Shown one piece after another: positions 25,826 through 35,300 of a DNA stretch of 64,000 nucleotides. Source of the DNA: Actinomadura nitritigenes. GTDB taxonomy: Bacteria; Actinomycetota; Actinomycetes; Streptosporangiales; Streptosporangiaceae. The notes below the pieces were generated by a model. It saw nothing but the letters and a program-made list of their open reading frames with translations, was not told the DNA's origin and made no database searches. Within the stretch, counting starts at the first letter, position 1. Each line of letters opens with the position of its first letter. Location: positions 248,001-312,000 of the forward strand of contig NZ_JAGEOK010000004.1 in NCBI RefSeq assembly GCF_017573545.1. The letters are read 5' to 3'. The position numbers were made by a program, and so were the translations under genes.

Positions 25826-26707
25826 TCAGCCGACGGTGACGAGCGCGACCCCCGCCACCGCGATCGCCATCCCGACGCGCTGCACGGCGCGGAGCCGCTC
25901 GCTGTAGGCGATCCTCGCCAGCAGCACCGTGATGGCCGGGTAGAGCGACGTCAGGACGGTGACGAGGCTGAGCAGGCCGTCCTGGACGGCCAGGTAGTAG
26001 AGGGCGTTGGCGCCGGAGTCGAGGATGCCGGACAGCAGGGCGAGGCCGATCAGCGCCCGGCCCCTCACCCGCGGGCCCCGGTCGCCGCCGCGCGTCCGCA
26101 GGGTGATCAGCAGCGCCGTGAACACGACGGTCAGGGTGCCGATGCGGGCGGCGGCGATCGGCCAGAGCCCGGCGCCGTCCCCGGCCGCCTTCAGCACGAT
26201 GAAGAAGACGCCGAAGCAGGAGCCGGACACCAGCGCCATCAGCGGGCCGCTGTCCAGCGGCCGGCGGACGAGGGAGGCGGTCCCGGACGGTTCGGCCTCC
26301 CCGCCCTTCTCCATGCTGACCAGGCCGATCGCGGCCAGGCACAGCAGGACGCCGAGCAGGGCCGTCTCGTCCAGCCGCTCGCCGCGCAGGACGCCGGCGC
26401 CGACCGGCAGGACCGCGGAGGCCAGCGCGGACACCGGCGCGACGACGTTCATCGGGCCGCGGGCGAGCGCGCGGTAGAAGGTGATGAGGCCGATGCCGCC
26501 GCTGAGCCCGCCGAGGAAACCCCAGGCGACCGGGCCGGGCGCGGGCGCGCCGCCGGCGAGCAGCGCGGCCGCGACGGCGACGAGCAGCCCCACCGGGGCG
26601 GACAGCGCCAGGGTCTTCAGCGCGGTGGACCGGCGCGAGACGGCGCCGCCGAGGAAGTCGGCGACGCCGAACGCGACGGCGGTGACGAGGGCGAGGGCGG
26701 TGACCAT
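25826..26707 (-). CDS. EamA/DMT-family transporter
   Basis: 293 residues with ten hydrophobic segments in two EamA repeats, joined by a Gly/Glu-rich linker (EKGGEAEPSGTASLVRRP). The start ATG at 26707 overlaps the stop of the B3/4-domain gene (ATGA), so the two are translationally coupled. Direction and substrate are unknown. Confidence 0.88.
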   Translation of the reverse strand: MVTALALVTAVAFGVADFLGGAVSRRSTALKTLALSAPVGLLVAVAAALLAGGAPAPGPVAWGFLGGLSGGIGLITFYRALARGPMNVVAPVSALASAVLPVGAGVLRGERLDETALLGVLLCLAAIGLVSMEKGGEAEPSGTASLVRRPLDSGPLMALVSGSCFGVFFIVLKAAGDGAGLWPIAAARIGTLTVVFTALLITLRTRGGDRGPRVRGRALIGLALLSGILDSGANALYYLAVQDGLLSLVTVLTSLYPAITVLLARIAYSERLRAVQRVGMAIAVAGVALVTVG

Positions 26708-27372
26708 CACGCCCCGCCGACGAGCCGGCTCTCGATCCGGACGTCCGGGGAGATCTCGCGCAGCCGGGCGGCGAGGTCGTCGCCGGCGGCGTGCAGCCGC
26801 TCCAGGGGGTAGGGCGCGAGGCGCTCCAGCAGGAACAGGCCGTTCTTGGTGGTCTCGGTGAGCCGGGTCCGGACGCACTGCCGCCAGTTCCAGCGCCGGC
26901 AGGTGACGCCGGCGTCGTCGCGCCAGACGACCTCGCCGGCGTCCGGGTGCTCCACGGCGGGCTCACCGGCGGCGATCACGTCGAACGGCTCGTCGCCTGC
27001 GGCCCTGACCAGCCGGGCGGGGCCCTGGTAGGCGTCGAGGTCCTCGCCGCCGATCGGCAGGGCGTGGGCGACGCTGACGGCATTGTAGGCGTCGACGACC
27101 TTGTTGACGGCGGGGAGCGCGTCGGCGCGGCGCAGCAGGGCGTCCACGGACGGGCGGGTCCGCTTCGGCTTCGCGCCGAACGCCCGGTACGCCTCGTGCC
27201 ACGCCTCGACGTGCGGGTCCGCGGCGTCGGCGTGCGCGCCGGCCTCGCGCAGCCATGCCTCGGAGACCGCGTCGCTCGGCCCGTTGTGCAGGCCCTCGGC
27301 GGTCATGACGAGCACGGCGAAGTCGGGACGGAGCTCCCGCACGGCCTCGTCCACGGTGATCCGCTCCAGCAT
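26707..27372 (-). CDS. B3/4 tRNA-binding domain protein
   Basis: 221 residues from ATG 27372 with GGGGAG seven bases upstream. FGAKPKRTRPSVDALLRRA, NKVVDAYNAVSVAHALPIGGEDLDAY and a GVTCRRWNWRQCVRTRLTE region match the free-standing B3/B4 domain of the phenylalanyl-tRNA synthetase beta chain, which elsewhere can act as an editing-like domain. Coupled to the EamA gene. Its substrate is not known. Confidence 0.85.
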   Translation of the reverse strand: MLERITVDEAVRELRPDFAVLVMTAEGLHNGPSDAVSEAWLREAGAHADAADPHVEAWHEAYRAFGAKPKRTRPSVDALLRRADALPAVNKVVDAYNAVSVAHALPIGGEDLDAYQGPARLVRAAGDEPFDVIAAGEPAVEHPDAGEVVWRDDAGVTCRRWNWRQCVRTRLTETTKNGLFLLERLAPYPLERLHAAGDDLAARLREISPDVRIESRLVGGA

Positions 27373-27524
27373 CCCGTCGCTCCCCTTCTGGCGGTCATTT
27401 GAGTGAACTCGAAAGTTCATCATACCGACCGAAGGGGCGCTCTGGGAAAGCCGTTATCTCCAACACGCGGACGCGGCCGGTTGTTCTCCGGCGAGCCCAC
27501 CCCCGATCAGCCGCTCAGGTTCGG

Positions 27525-27989
27525 TCAGCCGGGGTCGGTCGCCGCGGATCCGTCAGCCGGGTCGGGGAGCGCGCGGACCAGGTCGAGCAGGCGCCGGAGG
27601 TCCGGCAGGACGCCGTCGAGGCCGGTCTCGGCGAGCGCGGCGGCCGCCCGGTCGAAGTACGGCCGCCGGGCGGCGACGATGCGCTCGACCAGGTCCCGGC
27701 CGTCCGGGGTGAGGGTGAGGTCGGTCCGGCGCCCGTCGCGGGGCGAGGGGCGGCGGTCGATCCATCCGGCCGCGGCGAGGCGGTCGGCGAGGCGGCTCGG
27801 ATGGCCGGGGTCGGCGGCCATCCGGGCGCCCAGGTCGGCGATGGAGACCGGCTGCTCGTCGGCGATGATCAGCAGCGCCTCGGCCTGGACGGCGGTGACG
27901 CCGAGGGGGCGCAGCAGGTGGTTGAACCGCCGCTCGACCTCGCGTTGCGCGGTCTTCAGGGCCATGAGCAGTTCGAGTACGGGCTCCAC
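27525..27989 (-). CDS. MarR-family transcriptional regulator
   Basis: 154 residues from GTG 27989. Winged helix: GVTAVQAEALLIIADEQPVSIADLGARMAADPGHPSRLADRLAAAGW, then a DGRRTDLTLTPDG wing. It is divergent from an alpha/beta hydrolase, and two TGTCATGACA palindromes lie between them, so it very probably represses itself and the hydrolase. Confidence 0.9.
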   Translation of the reverse strand: MEPVLELLMALKTAQREVERRFNHLLRPLGVTAVQAEALLIIADEQPVSIADLGARMAADPGHPSRLADRLAAAGWIDRRPSPRDGRRTDLTLTPDGRDLVERIVAARRPYFDRAAAALAETGLDGVLPDLRRLLDLVRALPDPADGSAATDPG

Positions 27990-28011
27990 GGGACGAGTCT
28001 ATTGCTTTACG

Positions 28012-28060
28012 TGTCATGACATGCATATGCTCGGCGCCGGCAGATATGTGTCATGACACA
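28012..28060. promoter_or_regulatory. Two MarR operators (TGTCATGACA)
   Basis: TGTCATGACA occurs at 28012-28021 and again at 28049-28058, the second inside a perfect 14-bp palindrome TGTGTCATGACACA (28047-28060). Their centres are 37 bp apart. The second contains the hydrolase start codon ATG (28053), so a bound repressor would block both initiation and a near-leaderless transcript. Confidence 0.75.
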
Positions 28061-29273
28061 GAAATGGGGCCGCATGCGCAGGATCAGGTTCTCCCGGACG
28101 CCCGCGTTCGACTTCGAGGCGCTGCGCGGGCTGTGGGCCGCGGCCTACGACGGCGGCGAGTTCGGCGAGGTCGCCGCCGTCATGGCACGCGTCCGCCGGG
28201 GCGGCTTCGAGTCGTGGTACCGGGAGTGGTCCGCGATGGCGGACCGGGTGGCGGCGCGGGGACGCGCGTACGGCGAGCCCGTGTCCCGGGGCACCGCGCT
28301 GCTCAGGGCCGCCAACTACACGCGGCAGGCCGAGTTCTTCCTGGACCCGGCCGACCCGCGCCGCACCGCGACCGCGGCGGCCTGCCGCGACCTGTTCGAC
28401 GCCGGGCTCGACGCCCTCGGCACGGACATCGCCCGCACCCGCATCCCCTACGACGGCGCCGACCTGGAGGCGCTGTTCATGCGCCCCCCGGACCCGGACG
28501 CCCGCACGGTGCTGGTCGTGCAGGGCGGCTTCGACTCCACGCTGGAGGAGCTGTACTTCATGCTCGGCGCCGCGGCCGTGCGGCGCGGCCACTGCGTGCT
28601 GATGTTCACCGGGCCGGGCCAGGGGTCGGCGCTGCGCGAGCACGGCATGCCGTTCACCGCCGAGTGGGAGCGTCCCACCCGGGCGGTGATCGACTGGCTG
28701 TCCGGCCTCGTCGAGCCGCGGCTCCTGGTCGGCGCCGGCATCAGCTTCGGCGGCCACCTCCTCGCCAGGGCCGCCGCGTTCGAACCGCGCTACGACGGTG
28801 TCGTCCTGTACGACTACTTCCCCGGAATGCTCACCGCGTTCCTCCACAACGTGCCCCGGCCGGCGCGCGGCGCGTTCCGGCGCATGCCGTGGTGGATGCG
28901 GCGCGCCGTCCCCCTGTACGGCCGGTTCGACGCGCAGGCCCGCTGGGGGATCGCCAACGCGCTCTGGACGTTCGGCGCCGGGACGCTGCCCGGCCTGATC
29001 GACGCGATGCGCCCCTTCGACGACCGCGCCTGGGCCGGCGGGATCACCGCGGACGCCCTCGTCCTGCTGGCCGAGCGCGAGCACTTCTACGACCCCGCGC
29101 TCGGCCGCGACTTCGCCGCCCGCCTCACCGGCGCCCGCTCCGTGCGGGTCCACACCTTCGCCGAGGCCGACGGCGGGCACCTGCACTGCCAGAACGGCGC
29201 CCTCCAGCAGGCGCACGAGGTGATCTTCGACTGGGTCCACGGCCTGGCCGCCGCGGCGCCGCACCCCGCGTGA
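28053..29273 (+). CDS. Alpha/beta hydrolase, FrsA / dihydroxypseudooxynicotine-hydrolase type
   Basis: 406 residues. An N-terminal helical region (about 1-140) precedes the hydrolase core: VLVVQGGFDSTLEELYF (oxyanion strand), the nucleophile GAGISFGGHLLAR (G-x-S-x-G-G), an acidic LLAEREHFYD and the late HLHC (catalytic His). Related enzymes cleave carbon-carbon or ester bonds. It is controlled by the divergent MarR regulator. Start codon ATG 28053 lies inside the operator; ATG 28074 is an alternative start. Confidence 0.85.
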   Translation: MTQKWGRMRRIRFSRTPAFDFEALRGLWAAAYDGGEFGEVAAVMARVRRGGFESWYREWSAMADRVAARGRAYGEPVSRGTALLRAANYTRQAEFFLDPADPRRTATAAACRDLFDAGLDALGTDIARTRIPYDGADLEALFMRPPDPDARTVLVVQGGFDSTLEELYFMLGAAAVRRGHCVLMFTGPGQGSALREHGMPFTAEWERPTRAVIDWLSGLVEPRLLVGAGISFGGHLLARAAAFEPRYDGVVLYDYFPGMLTAFLHNVPRPARGAFRRMPWWMRRAVPLYGRFDAQARWGIANALWTFGAGTLPGLIDAMRPFDDRAWAGGITADALVLLAEREHFYDPALGRDFAARLTGARSVRVHTFAEADGGHLHCQNGALQQAHEVIFDWVHGLAAAAPHPA

Positions 29274-29425
29274 CCGCGCGGACCGGCGCCGGGGTCCGCT
29301 CCGTAATGGACATTCAGTGGTGAGCACGGAGGCGACCCGCACTCCCGGTGGGGAAGGCTGTGACCACGGCGATCGGCCGGGGACGGCACCGGCGATCGCG
29401 AGGAACCACCACCGAAGGAGCGATC

Positions 29426-29878
29426 ATGGCGGCCACCGGGAACGGCGGTTACGAGGGTTTCACGGCCGAGGAGCGGGCCGCGATGAAGGAGCACGCCAAG
29501 GAGCAGAAGAAGGCGGCGCGGCGCGCCTCGGAGGCCGAGAAGGCGGCGGAGGCGGAGCGGGACGTGCTCGAGAAGATCGCCGCGATGGACGACCCGGACC
29601 GGGTGATGGCCGAGCGGGTCCACGCCGTCGTCACGGCGGCCGCCCCCCGGCTCGCGCCGAAGACCTGGTACGGGATGCCCGCCTACGCGCTGAACGGCAA
29701 GGTCGTCTGCTTCTTCCAGAACGCGGAGAAGTTCAAGGCGCGCTACGCGACGCTCGGTTTCAGCGACCTGGCGAAGCTGGACGACGGCCCGATGTGGGCG
29801 ACCGGCTTCGCGCTGACCGAGATGACGGAGGAGGTCGAGGCCCGGATCGCCGAGCTGGTGAAGCGAGCGGTCGGCTGA
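29426..29878 (+). CDS. DUF1801 / YdhG-like protein
   Basis: 150 residues from ATG 29426, with GAAGGAG upstream. After a Lys/Glu-rich helix (MKEHAKEQKKAARRASEAEK) comes the small YdhG-like fold: APKTWYGMPAYALNGKVVCFFQ and FKARYATLGFSD. Relatives include the frataxin-like iron chaperone YdhG, but the metal ligands are not checked. Convergent with the large regulator gene, 5 bases away. Confidence 0.85.
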   Translation: MAATGNGGYEGFTAEERAAMKEHAKEQKKAARRASEAEKAAEAERDVLEKIAAMDDPDRVMAERVHAVVTAAAPRLAPKTWYGMPAYALNGKVVCFFQNAEKFKARYATLGFSDLAKLDDGPMWATGFALTEMTEEVEARIAELVKRAVG

Positions 29879-29883
29879 CCGCG

Positions 29884-32676
29884 CTACCGGACGGTCATGG
29901 GCGCGAGGCCGAGATCGGCGAGCGCGGCCTGCCCGGCGGCGGCGTGCCCGCCCCCGGCGAGCACCAGCGTGCGGGCCGCCTGGTAGCGGCAGCCCGCCGC
30001 CTCGAACGCCGCCGCCGCGGCGAGCTGGCGCGGCACGTCGCCGTCGAGCAGCGCCTCCGCCCGGTCCACCTGGGCGGAGGCGACCGGGTTGCCGGCGACC
30101 ACGGTCCGGGCGGCGGCGATCCGGTCCCGGGCGGCGGCGTGCCCGGCGAGCACCGCCGCCTCCGCCCGCAGCGCCGCGTACCAGTGCAGCCACACCCAGC
30201 AGACCCACTTCCACACCTCGCCGGGCGCGGGAGCGACGCGGTCCAGCGCCGCGGCGGCGTCGCCGTGGTGGAGCCGGACCATGGCGTCGAAGACCGCGCC
30301 GTATCCGAGGCGGTGGTCCGCCTCCGGACCGGCCTCGTCGACGATCGCGAGCCACGCCTTCCGGGCGCCGGCGTCGCCGCGCAGGCCGTGGATCATCGCG
30401 ACGGACGCGGCGGCGGGGCCGAGCGAGCGCGTCCGCAGCCGCCCGCTCTGCTCCCACGCGTCGCGGAACCGCAGGCTGCCGGCGAGGACGTCGCCGGCGT
30501 TCCCCGCGAACGCGTCCGCGACCAGCAGCCAGGACGTGGCGTGGTGGCCCGCCTCGGCCAGCAGCGGATGCCCGGCGAGGCGCCCGCCGAACCGGCGCGC
30601 GTCCGGCAGCTCGCCCACCCCGACGCAGGTCCCGGCGGCCATCGCGAGCGCGTCCATCAGCTCGTGGGTCTCGGCCGGCCCGGACGGCTCGGCCGGCAGC
30701 AGGCCGATCCGGCGCCGGGCCGCGGCCGCCGCACCGAAGGAGTCGCCCGCCCAGCTCAGGGCGCCGGAGAGCGCGTCGAGGGCGGCGGACTCCGCCACCG
30801 GGTCGCCCGCGCGCCGGGCCAGCTCGACCGCCCGTTCGGCCTCCCCGACCGTCTCCTGCGCGGGATTCTCCGGATCCCCCTGGACGGAGCCGAACGCGTC
30901 CGCGAGCACCGCCGCCTCGGCCAGCGCGACGGCCGCCCCGGCGCCCGCGTCGTCGCCGGACAGCGCGCGCGCCTCCGCGAGCATGGCGGTCACCTCGTCC
31001 ACGCGCGGGACGTGCTCGAACGAGCTGGAGAAGCGGTACGCGACGGTCGCGGCCGTCGCCAGGTCGCGTCCGGCGCCGGCGGAGTCCCCGGCCCGGCGGG
31101 CGGACTCGGCGGCGGCGCGGTACAGGCGGAACATCTCGCCGTCCACGCTGCGGCACCCGGCGACGGCGGCTGCCTGCCGCAGCGCGGCGGCGGCCTCGGC
31201 GCCGCCGGCGAGCCCGGCGGCCTGCTCGAACCGCTGCTGCGCCTCGCCGAGCAGCGTGCGCGCGAAGGCCAGCTCGCCCATCGAGCGGGCGAGACGGCAG
31301 GCGTCCGCGCGGTGTTCCGGCTGGTCGGAGGCCCAGGTGAGGGCGGCCCGCAGGTCCTCGGCGACGGCGTCGAACCGGACGCGCCAGTCCGCGCCGCCGG
31401 TGCCGGACAGGGCGCCGGCGGCGGCCAGGCACCACGCCAGATGGCGCGACCGGACGTCCGCCGCCTCGCCCGCGCCGGCGAGCCGCTCCGTGCCGTACTG
31501 GCGGATCGTCTCCAGCGCGTGGTAGCGGGTGCCGGTCTCCGACGGCGCCACCGAGAGGAGGCTCTGCTCGGCGAGGCGGCCGAGCCCGTCGACGACCGCA
31601 GCCGGGTCCAGCGGGCCGAACCCGGCGACGTCCGCCGCGGCCTCCGCGGTGAACGGCGCGACGAACACCGACACCCGGCGCAGCAGCGCCCGGTCCTCCG
31701 GCTCCAGCAGGTCGTGGCTCCAGTCCAGCACCGCCCGCACCGACCGGTGCCGGTCGTCCGCGCGGGACCCGCCGGTGAGGATCCGCAGCTGGTCGGAGAG
31801 CCCGGCGGTCAGGCCGTCCAGGCCGAGCGTCGCCCACCGCGCCGCCGCCAGCTCGATCGCCAGCGCCATGCCGCCGAGCCGCTCGCAGACGGCCAGGACC
31901 CCCTCGCTCACCGCCGGGCCCGGCGGCCACCCGACCGCCGCCGCCCGGTCCATGAACAGCGCCACCGCGTCCGACTCGTCGCCGCCCTCCCGCGACAGCG
32001 GCGGGACCGGCACCACCCGCTCGAACGGCACCATCAGCCGGGCCCGGCTCGTCACGAGCACCCGCAGCCGCGGGCAGGCCGCCAGGAGCCGCTCCACGAA
32101 CGGCGCGACGCCGTCGCGCACGTGCTCGCAGTTGTCCAGCACCAGCAGCGCCCGGCGGTCCGCCAGCGCGGCCGGCACCGCGTCGTCGATGCCGCGGCCC
32201 GGCTGCTCGCCGACGCCCACGGCCGCCGCGACAGCCGCCCCCACCCGGCCCGGCTCGGTGACCGGGACGAGGTCGGCGAACCACACGCCGTCGGGGAAGT
32301 CGCCCGCCATGTCCGCCGCCACGGCCAGCGCCAGCCGCGTCTTGCCCACCCCGCCCGGGCCGGCCACGGTCACCAGCCGGTGCGCCCGCACCGCGCCGGC
32401 CAGCTCGCCGCGCTCCCGGGCCCGGCCGATGAACGCGGTCAGCGGCGCCGGCAGCGCGGGCGCCGCCTGCGCCTCCTCGGCGCGCGCGACCTCGGCGGCG
32501 TGCCGGGCGAGCGCCCGCCGGTCCGGGAGCCGCAGCTTGCGCAGCAGCGACGAGACGTGCGACTCGACGGTGCGCACGGAGATCACCAGCCGTGCGGCGA
32601 TCTCCGCGTTGCTGAGGTGCTCCCCGAGCAGCGCGAGCACCTCGGCCTCCCGGGCCGACACCGCTGGACTGGACAC
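29884..32676 (-). CDS. LuxR-type regulator with NTPase and TPR-like domains (N-terminal HTH)
   Basis: About 930 residues from GTG 32676. Unusually for the LuxR family, the HTH is at the N-terminus (SAREAEVLALLGEHL then NAEIAARLVISVRTVESH, residues 7-40). An STAND/NB-ARC-like ATPase follows: Walker A GPGGVGKT (106-113), Walker B ALLVLDNCEHV and VTSRARL. A long C-terminal helical repeat part follows. On the minus strand GATAAT lies six bases before this GTG, so a leaderless transcript is possible; a GTG at 32712 is an alternative. The trigger ligand is unknown. Confidence 0.85.
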   Translation of the reverse strand: MSSPAVSAREAEVLALLGEHLSNAEIAARLVISVRTVESHVSSLLRKLRLPDRRALARHAAEVARAEEAQAAPALPAPLTAFIGRARERGELAGAVRAHRLVTVAGPGGVGKTRLALAVAADMAGDFPDGVWFADLVPVTEPGRVGAAVAAAVGVGEQPGRGIDDAVPAALADRRALLVLDNCEHVRDGVAPFVERLLAACPRLRVLVTSRARLMVPFERVVPVPPLSREGGDESDAVALFMDRAAAVGWPPGPAVSEGVLAVCERLGGMALAIELAAARWATLGLDGLTAGLSDQLRILTGGSRADDRHRSVRAVLDWSHDLLEPEDRALLRRVSVFVAPFTAEAAADVAGFGPLDPAAVVDGLGRLAEQSLLSVAPSETGTRYHALETIRQYGTERLAGAGEAADVRSRHLAWCLAAAGALSGTGGADWRVRFDAVAEDLRAALTWASDQPEHRADACRLARSMGELAFARTLLGEAQQRFEQAAGLAGGAEAAAALRQAAAVAGCRSVDGEMFRLYRAAAESARRAGDSAGAGRDLATAATVAYRFSSSFEHVPRVDEVTAMLAEARALSGDDAGAGAAVALAEAAVLADAFGSVQGDPENPAQETVGEAERAVELARRAGDPVAESAALDALSGALSWAGDSFGAAAAARRRIGLLPAEPSGPAETHELMDALAMAAGTCVGVGELPDARRFGGRLAGHPLLAEAGHHATSWLLVADAFAGNAGDVLAGSLRFRDAWEQSGRLRTRSLGPAAASVAMIHGLRGDAGARKAWLAIVDEAGPEADHRLGYGAVFDAMVRLHHGDAAAALDRVAPAPGEVWKWVCWVWLHWYAALRAEAAVLAGHAAARDRIAAARTVVAGNPVASAQVDRAEALLDGDVPRQLAAAAAFEAAGCRYQAARTLVLAGGGHAAAGQAALADLGLAPMTVR

Positions 32677-32811
32677 CGGTTCATTATCCGTGGTCGTTTC
32701 CGTGACCGGCACGGAGGCGGCCCGCGCCCCGGCGGGGAGAGGCTGGGACCACGCCGGCCGGCCCGGCGCGACGCCCGGGCCGGTCACGAACCCACGACCA
32801 CCGGAGCGACC

Positions 32812-33294
32812 ATGACCAGCCCTTCCGAGCAGGAGACCCGGACCGTTCCCGAACCCCGGTCCCGCGCCCGGCGCCGCGGCGACACCGAGCACCGCCTCGC
32901 CCACGACGTGGACGTCTGGGTGGCCACCGCCTCGCCCGACGGCGTCCCGTACCTGGTGCCGCTGTCCTTCGACTGGGACGGGGAGGCGCTGCTGATGGCC
33001 ACCCCGGCCGGCAGCCCGACCGGCCGGAACCTCGCCGCCGCCCGCACCGTCCGGCTCGGCCTCGGCCCCACCCGCGACGTCACCGTGATCGACGGGGACG
33101 TGGAGGCCCTCGACCTGGACGCGCTGCCGCGCGAGCGGGCCGACCTGTTCGCCGAGCGCACCGGCTTCGACCCGCGCACGTCGGCCGGCGCGTACCGCTG
33201 GTTCCGCGTCACCCCGCGCCGCGTCCAGGCGTGGCGGGAGGTGAACGAGCTGCCCGACCGCGACCTGATGCGCGACGGCCACTGGCTGCCCTGA
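32812..33294 (+). CDS. Pyridoxamine 5'-phosphate oxidase-like (PPOX) family protein
   Basis: 160 residues from ATG 32812 (GGAG six bases upstream). DVWVATASPDGVPYLVPLSFDWDGEALLM and ARTVRLGLGP are the split-barrel flavin/F420-binding pattern; WFRVTPRRVQAWRE is the late strand. Members reduce or oxidise small molecules; substrate unknown. Divergent from the large regulator, sharing a 135-base intergenic region. Confidence 0.85.
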   Translation: MTSPSEQETRTVPEPRSRARRRGDTEHRLAHDVDVWVATASPDGVPYLVPLSFDWDGEALLMATPAGSPTGRNLAAARTVRLGLGPTRDVTVIDGDVEALDLDALPRERADLFAERTGFDPRTSAGAYRWFRVTPRRVQAWREVNELPDRDLMRDGHWLP

Positions 33295-33386
33295 CGCCGC
33301 GGAGGGCCCGCCGGGACGCCGGCGACCGGTGATGGTGGGATCGTGGAGGGCGTCGGATCACGGGCCGTGCGGGCGGGAGGCCGGGG

Positions 33387-33971
33387 TTGAGCGGGCAGGA
33401 GAACGGGTCGGGCGGGCAGCAGGCGATCGGCGAGGCCGTCGCGCGGACCGTCCGGGCGCTGCGGGCGGGGCACGGCTGGAGCCTGGACGAGCTGGCCGGG
33501 CGGTCCGGCGTCAGCAAGGGCGTGCTGGTCGGGCTGGAGCAGGGGCGCGGCAACCCCAACCTCGGCACGCTCATCCGGATCTCCGACGCGCTCGGCGTCC
33601 CGCTGACCCGGCTGGTGCAGGTGGAGGAGGAGCCGCCGGTGCGGGTGTTCCGCCCGGAACGGCACGTCGTGCTGTGGGAGGGCGCGAACGGCGGGACGGG
33701 CACGCTGCTCGCGGGCAGCGATCCGCGGCCGTCGCTGGAGCTGTGGCGGTGGGAGCTGCGGCCCGGCGAGGTCCGCGAGAGCGACGCCCACGTCCCCGGC
33801 ACCAAGGAGATCGTCTACGTGGAGGCGGGCACGCTGACGCTCGGCGTGGACGGCCGCACCGACCTGCTGGAGGCGGGGACGGCCGCCGTGTTCGTCGGCG
33901 ACCGCCCGCACTCCTACGGCAACGCCGCCGTCGGCGACCTGCGGTTCGTCCTGGCCGTCCTCGACCTCTGA
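33387..33971 (+). CDS. XRE-family regulator with a C-terminal cupin domain
   Basis: 194 residues. The TTG start at 33387 fits a GGGAGG six bases upstream and no better start exists. HTH: TVRALRAGHGWSLDELAGRSGVSKGVLVGLEQGRGNPNLGTL. Cupin: LRPGEVRESDAHVPGTKEIVYVEAGTLTLGVDG, lined by a His and Glu. Such proteins bind a small ligand to change DNA binding. Target genes unknown. Confidence 0.88.
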   Translation: MSGQENGSGGQQAIGEAVARTVRALRAGHGWSLDELAGRSGVSKGVLVGLEQGRGNPNLGTLIRISDALGVPLTRLVQVEEEPPVRVFRPERHVVLWEGANGGTGTLLAGSDPRPSLELWRWELRPGEVRESDAHVPGTKEIVYVEAGTLTLGVDGRTDLLEAGTAAVFVGDRPHSYGNAAVGDLRFVLAVLDL

Positions 33972-34005
33972 CCCGCCGGGCACGGGGCTCCGGCGGCGGG
34001 CGGGG

Positions 34006-35157
34006 TCAGGCGGAGAGGCGGACGGGCATGGCGAGGTAGCGGAAGCCGGTGTCGGACGGGGCGTCGGCGGGCGGCTCCTCGCCGTCCTTCCGGTCGGGGA
34101 TGCCGGTGAGCAGCGCGGCCTTGGTCGGGCCGGCGCATTCCAGGCGGGCGTACTCGGTGTCGATGCCGGCGAGGCCGTCCAGCAGGTACTGGGGCGCGAA
34201 CGCGATGTCGATGTCGTCGCCGGACAGCTCGACGCCGAGGCTCTCGTTGGCGCGGGCGGCGTCGCCGGACGCGGCGCGGACGCGGACCTCGCCGGCGGTG
34301 AACCCGAGCCGGATCGGGGTGCCGCGCTCGGTGACCAGCGCGACCCGCTTGATCGCCTCGACGAACGGCGCGGTGCGGATCTCCGCGACCGACGACCAGT
34401 CGCCGGTGAGCCGGGACCGGTAGTTGATGTACTGGTCGTCGAGGAGGCGGCTGGTCATGCTGCGGCCGCCGCCGGAGACGCCGATCAGGGTGTCGGCGGC
34501 GCCGGTGAGGTCGAGGGCGACCTCGGCGCCGGGGCGGATGGCCTTGGCGGTGTCGGCGAGGGTGCGGGCGGGCACGACGACGCCGGCGGTGAACCCGGCC
34601 TCGGCGGGCGACCAGGTCAGCTCGCGGGCGGCGATGCGGTACCGGTCGGTGCAGGCGAGCCACATGGTGTCGCCGTCGATGTCGATGCGGACCCCGGTGA
34701 GCATGGGGAGGGTGTCGTCGCGCCCGGCGGCCGGGACGACCTGGGCGACGGCGGCGGCGAACAGGTCGCCGGGGACGGTGCCGGCGCGCGCGGGCGGCTC
34801 GGGCAGCGTCGGGTAGTCCTCGACGGGCAGGGTGAGCAGGCCGAACTCGGCGGGGCCGCAGCGGACGACGACCTCGGCGCCCTTGGTGGTGAACTCCACG
34901 GGCTGCGCGGGCAGGCTCCGGACGATCTCGGCGAGGAGCCGGCCGGGGACGAGGGCGCGGCCGGGCTCGGCGACCTCGGCGTCGACGCGCGCGCGGGTGG
35001 ACGCCTCGTAGTCGAATCCGGCGAACGTGAGCCCGCCGTCGGCGGCGGCCTCGACGAGCATGCCGGCGAGGACGGGCAGCGCGGGGCGCGCGGGCAGCGT
35101 CCGCGCCGCCCACGCCACGGCCTCGGCGAGCGTTTGACGGTCGACTCGGAACTCCAC
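34006..35157 (-). CDS. Second DNA polymerase III beta-clamp (DnaN paralogue)
   Basis: 383 residues from GTG 35157, VEFRVDRQTLAEAVAWAARTLPARPALPVL, matching the start of actinobacterial DnaN. The three-domain clamp fold can be followed to the C-terminal LMPVRL-type end (FRYLAMPVRL). The main dnaN normally lies by dnaA and recF, which are not here, so this is a paralogue. It could serve repair or secondary replication functions; it is next to ogt and an Ada-AlkA gene. A rightward membrane protein gene is divergent from it. Confidence 0.9.
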   Translation of the reverse strand: MEFRVDRQTLAEAVAWAARTLPARPALPVLAGMLVEAAADGGLTFAGFDYEASTRARVDAEVAEPGRALVPGRLLAEIVRSLPAQPVEFTTKGAEVVVRCGPAEFGLLTLPVEDYPTLPEPPARAGTVPGDLFAAAVAQVVPAAGRDDTLPMLTGVRIDIDGDTMWLACTDRYRIAARELTWSPAEAGFTAGVVVPARTLADTAKAIRPGAEVALDLTGAADTLIGVSGGGRSMTSRLLDDQYINYRSRLTGDWSSVAEIRTAPFVEAIKRVALVTERGTPIRLGFTAGEVRVRAASGDAARANESLGVELSGDDIDIAFAPQYLLDGLAGIDTEYARLECAGPTKAALLTGIPDRKDGEEPPADAPSDTGFRYLAMPVRLSA

Positions 35158-35300
35158 CTTGGTCTGCCTTTCCACGTTTCGCGTGCTCTCCGAGCACGGT
35201 AACTCCCGACTCTGACAGAACGGTGATTCCCCCGTTCGGGGGAGGTGCCCGCGACCGGCGGGGGAAGGCCGGGCGGCCGGGCGCGCCGGAGGATGGGGGC

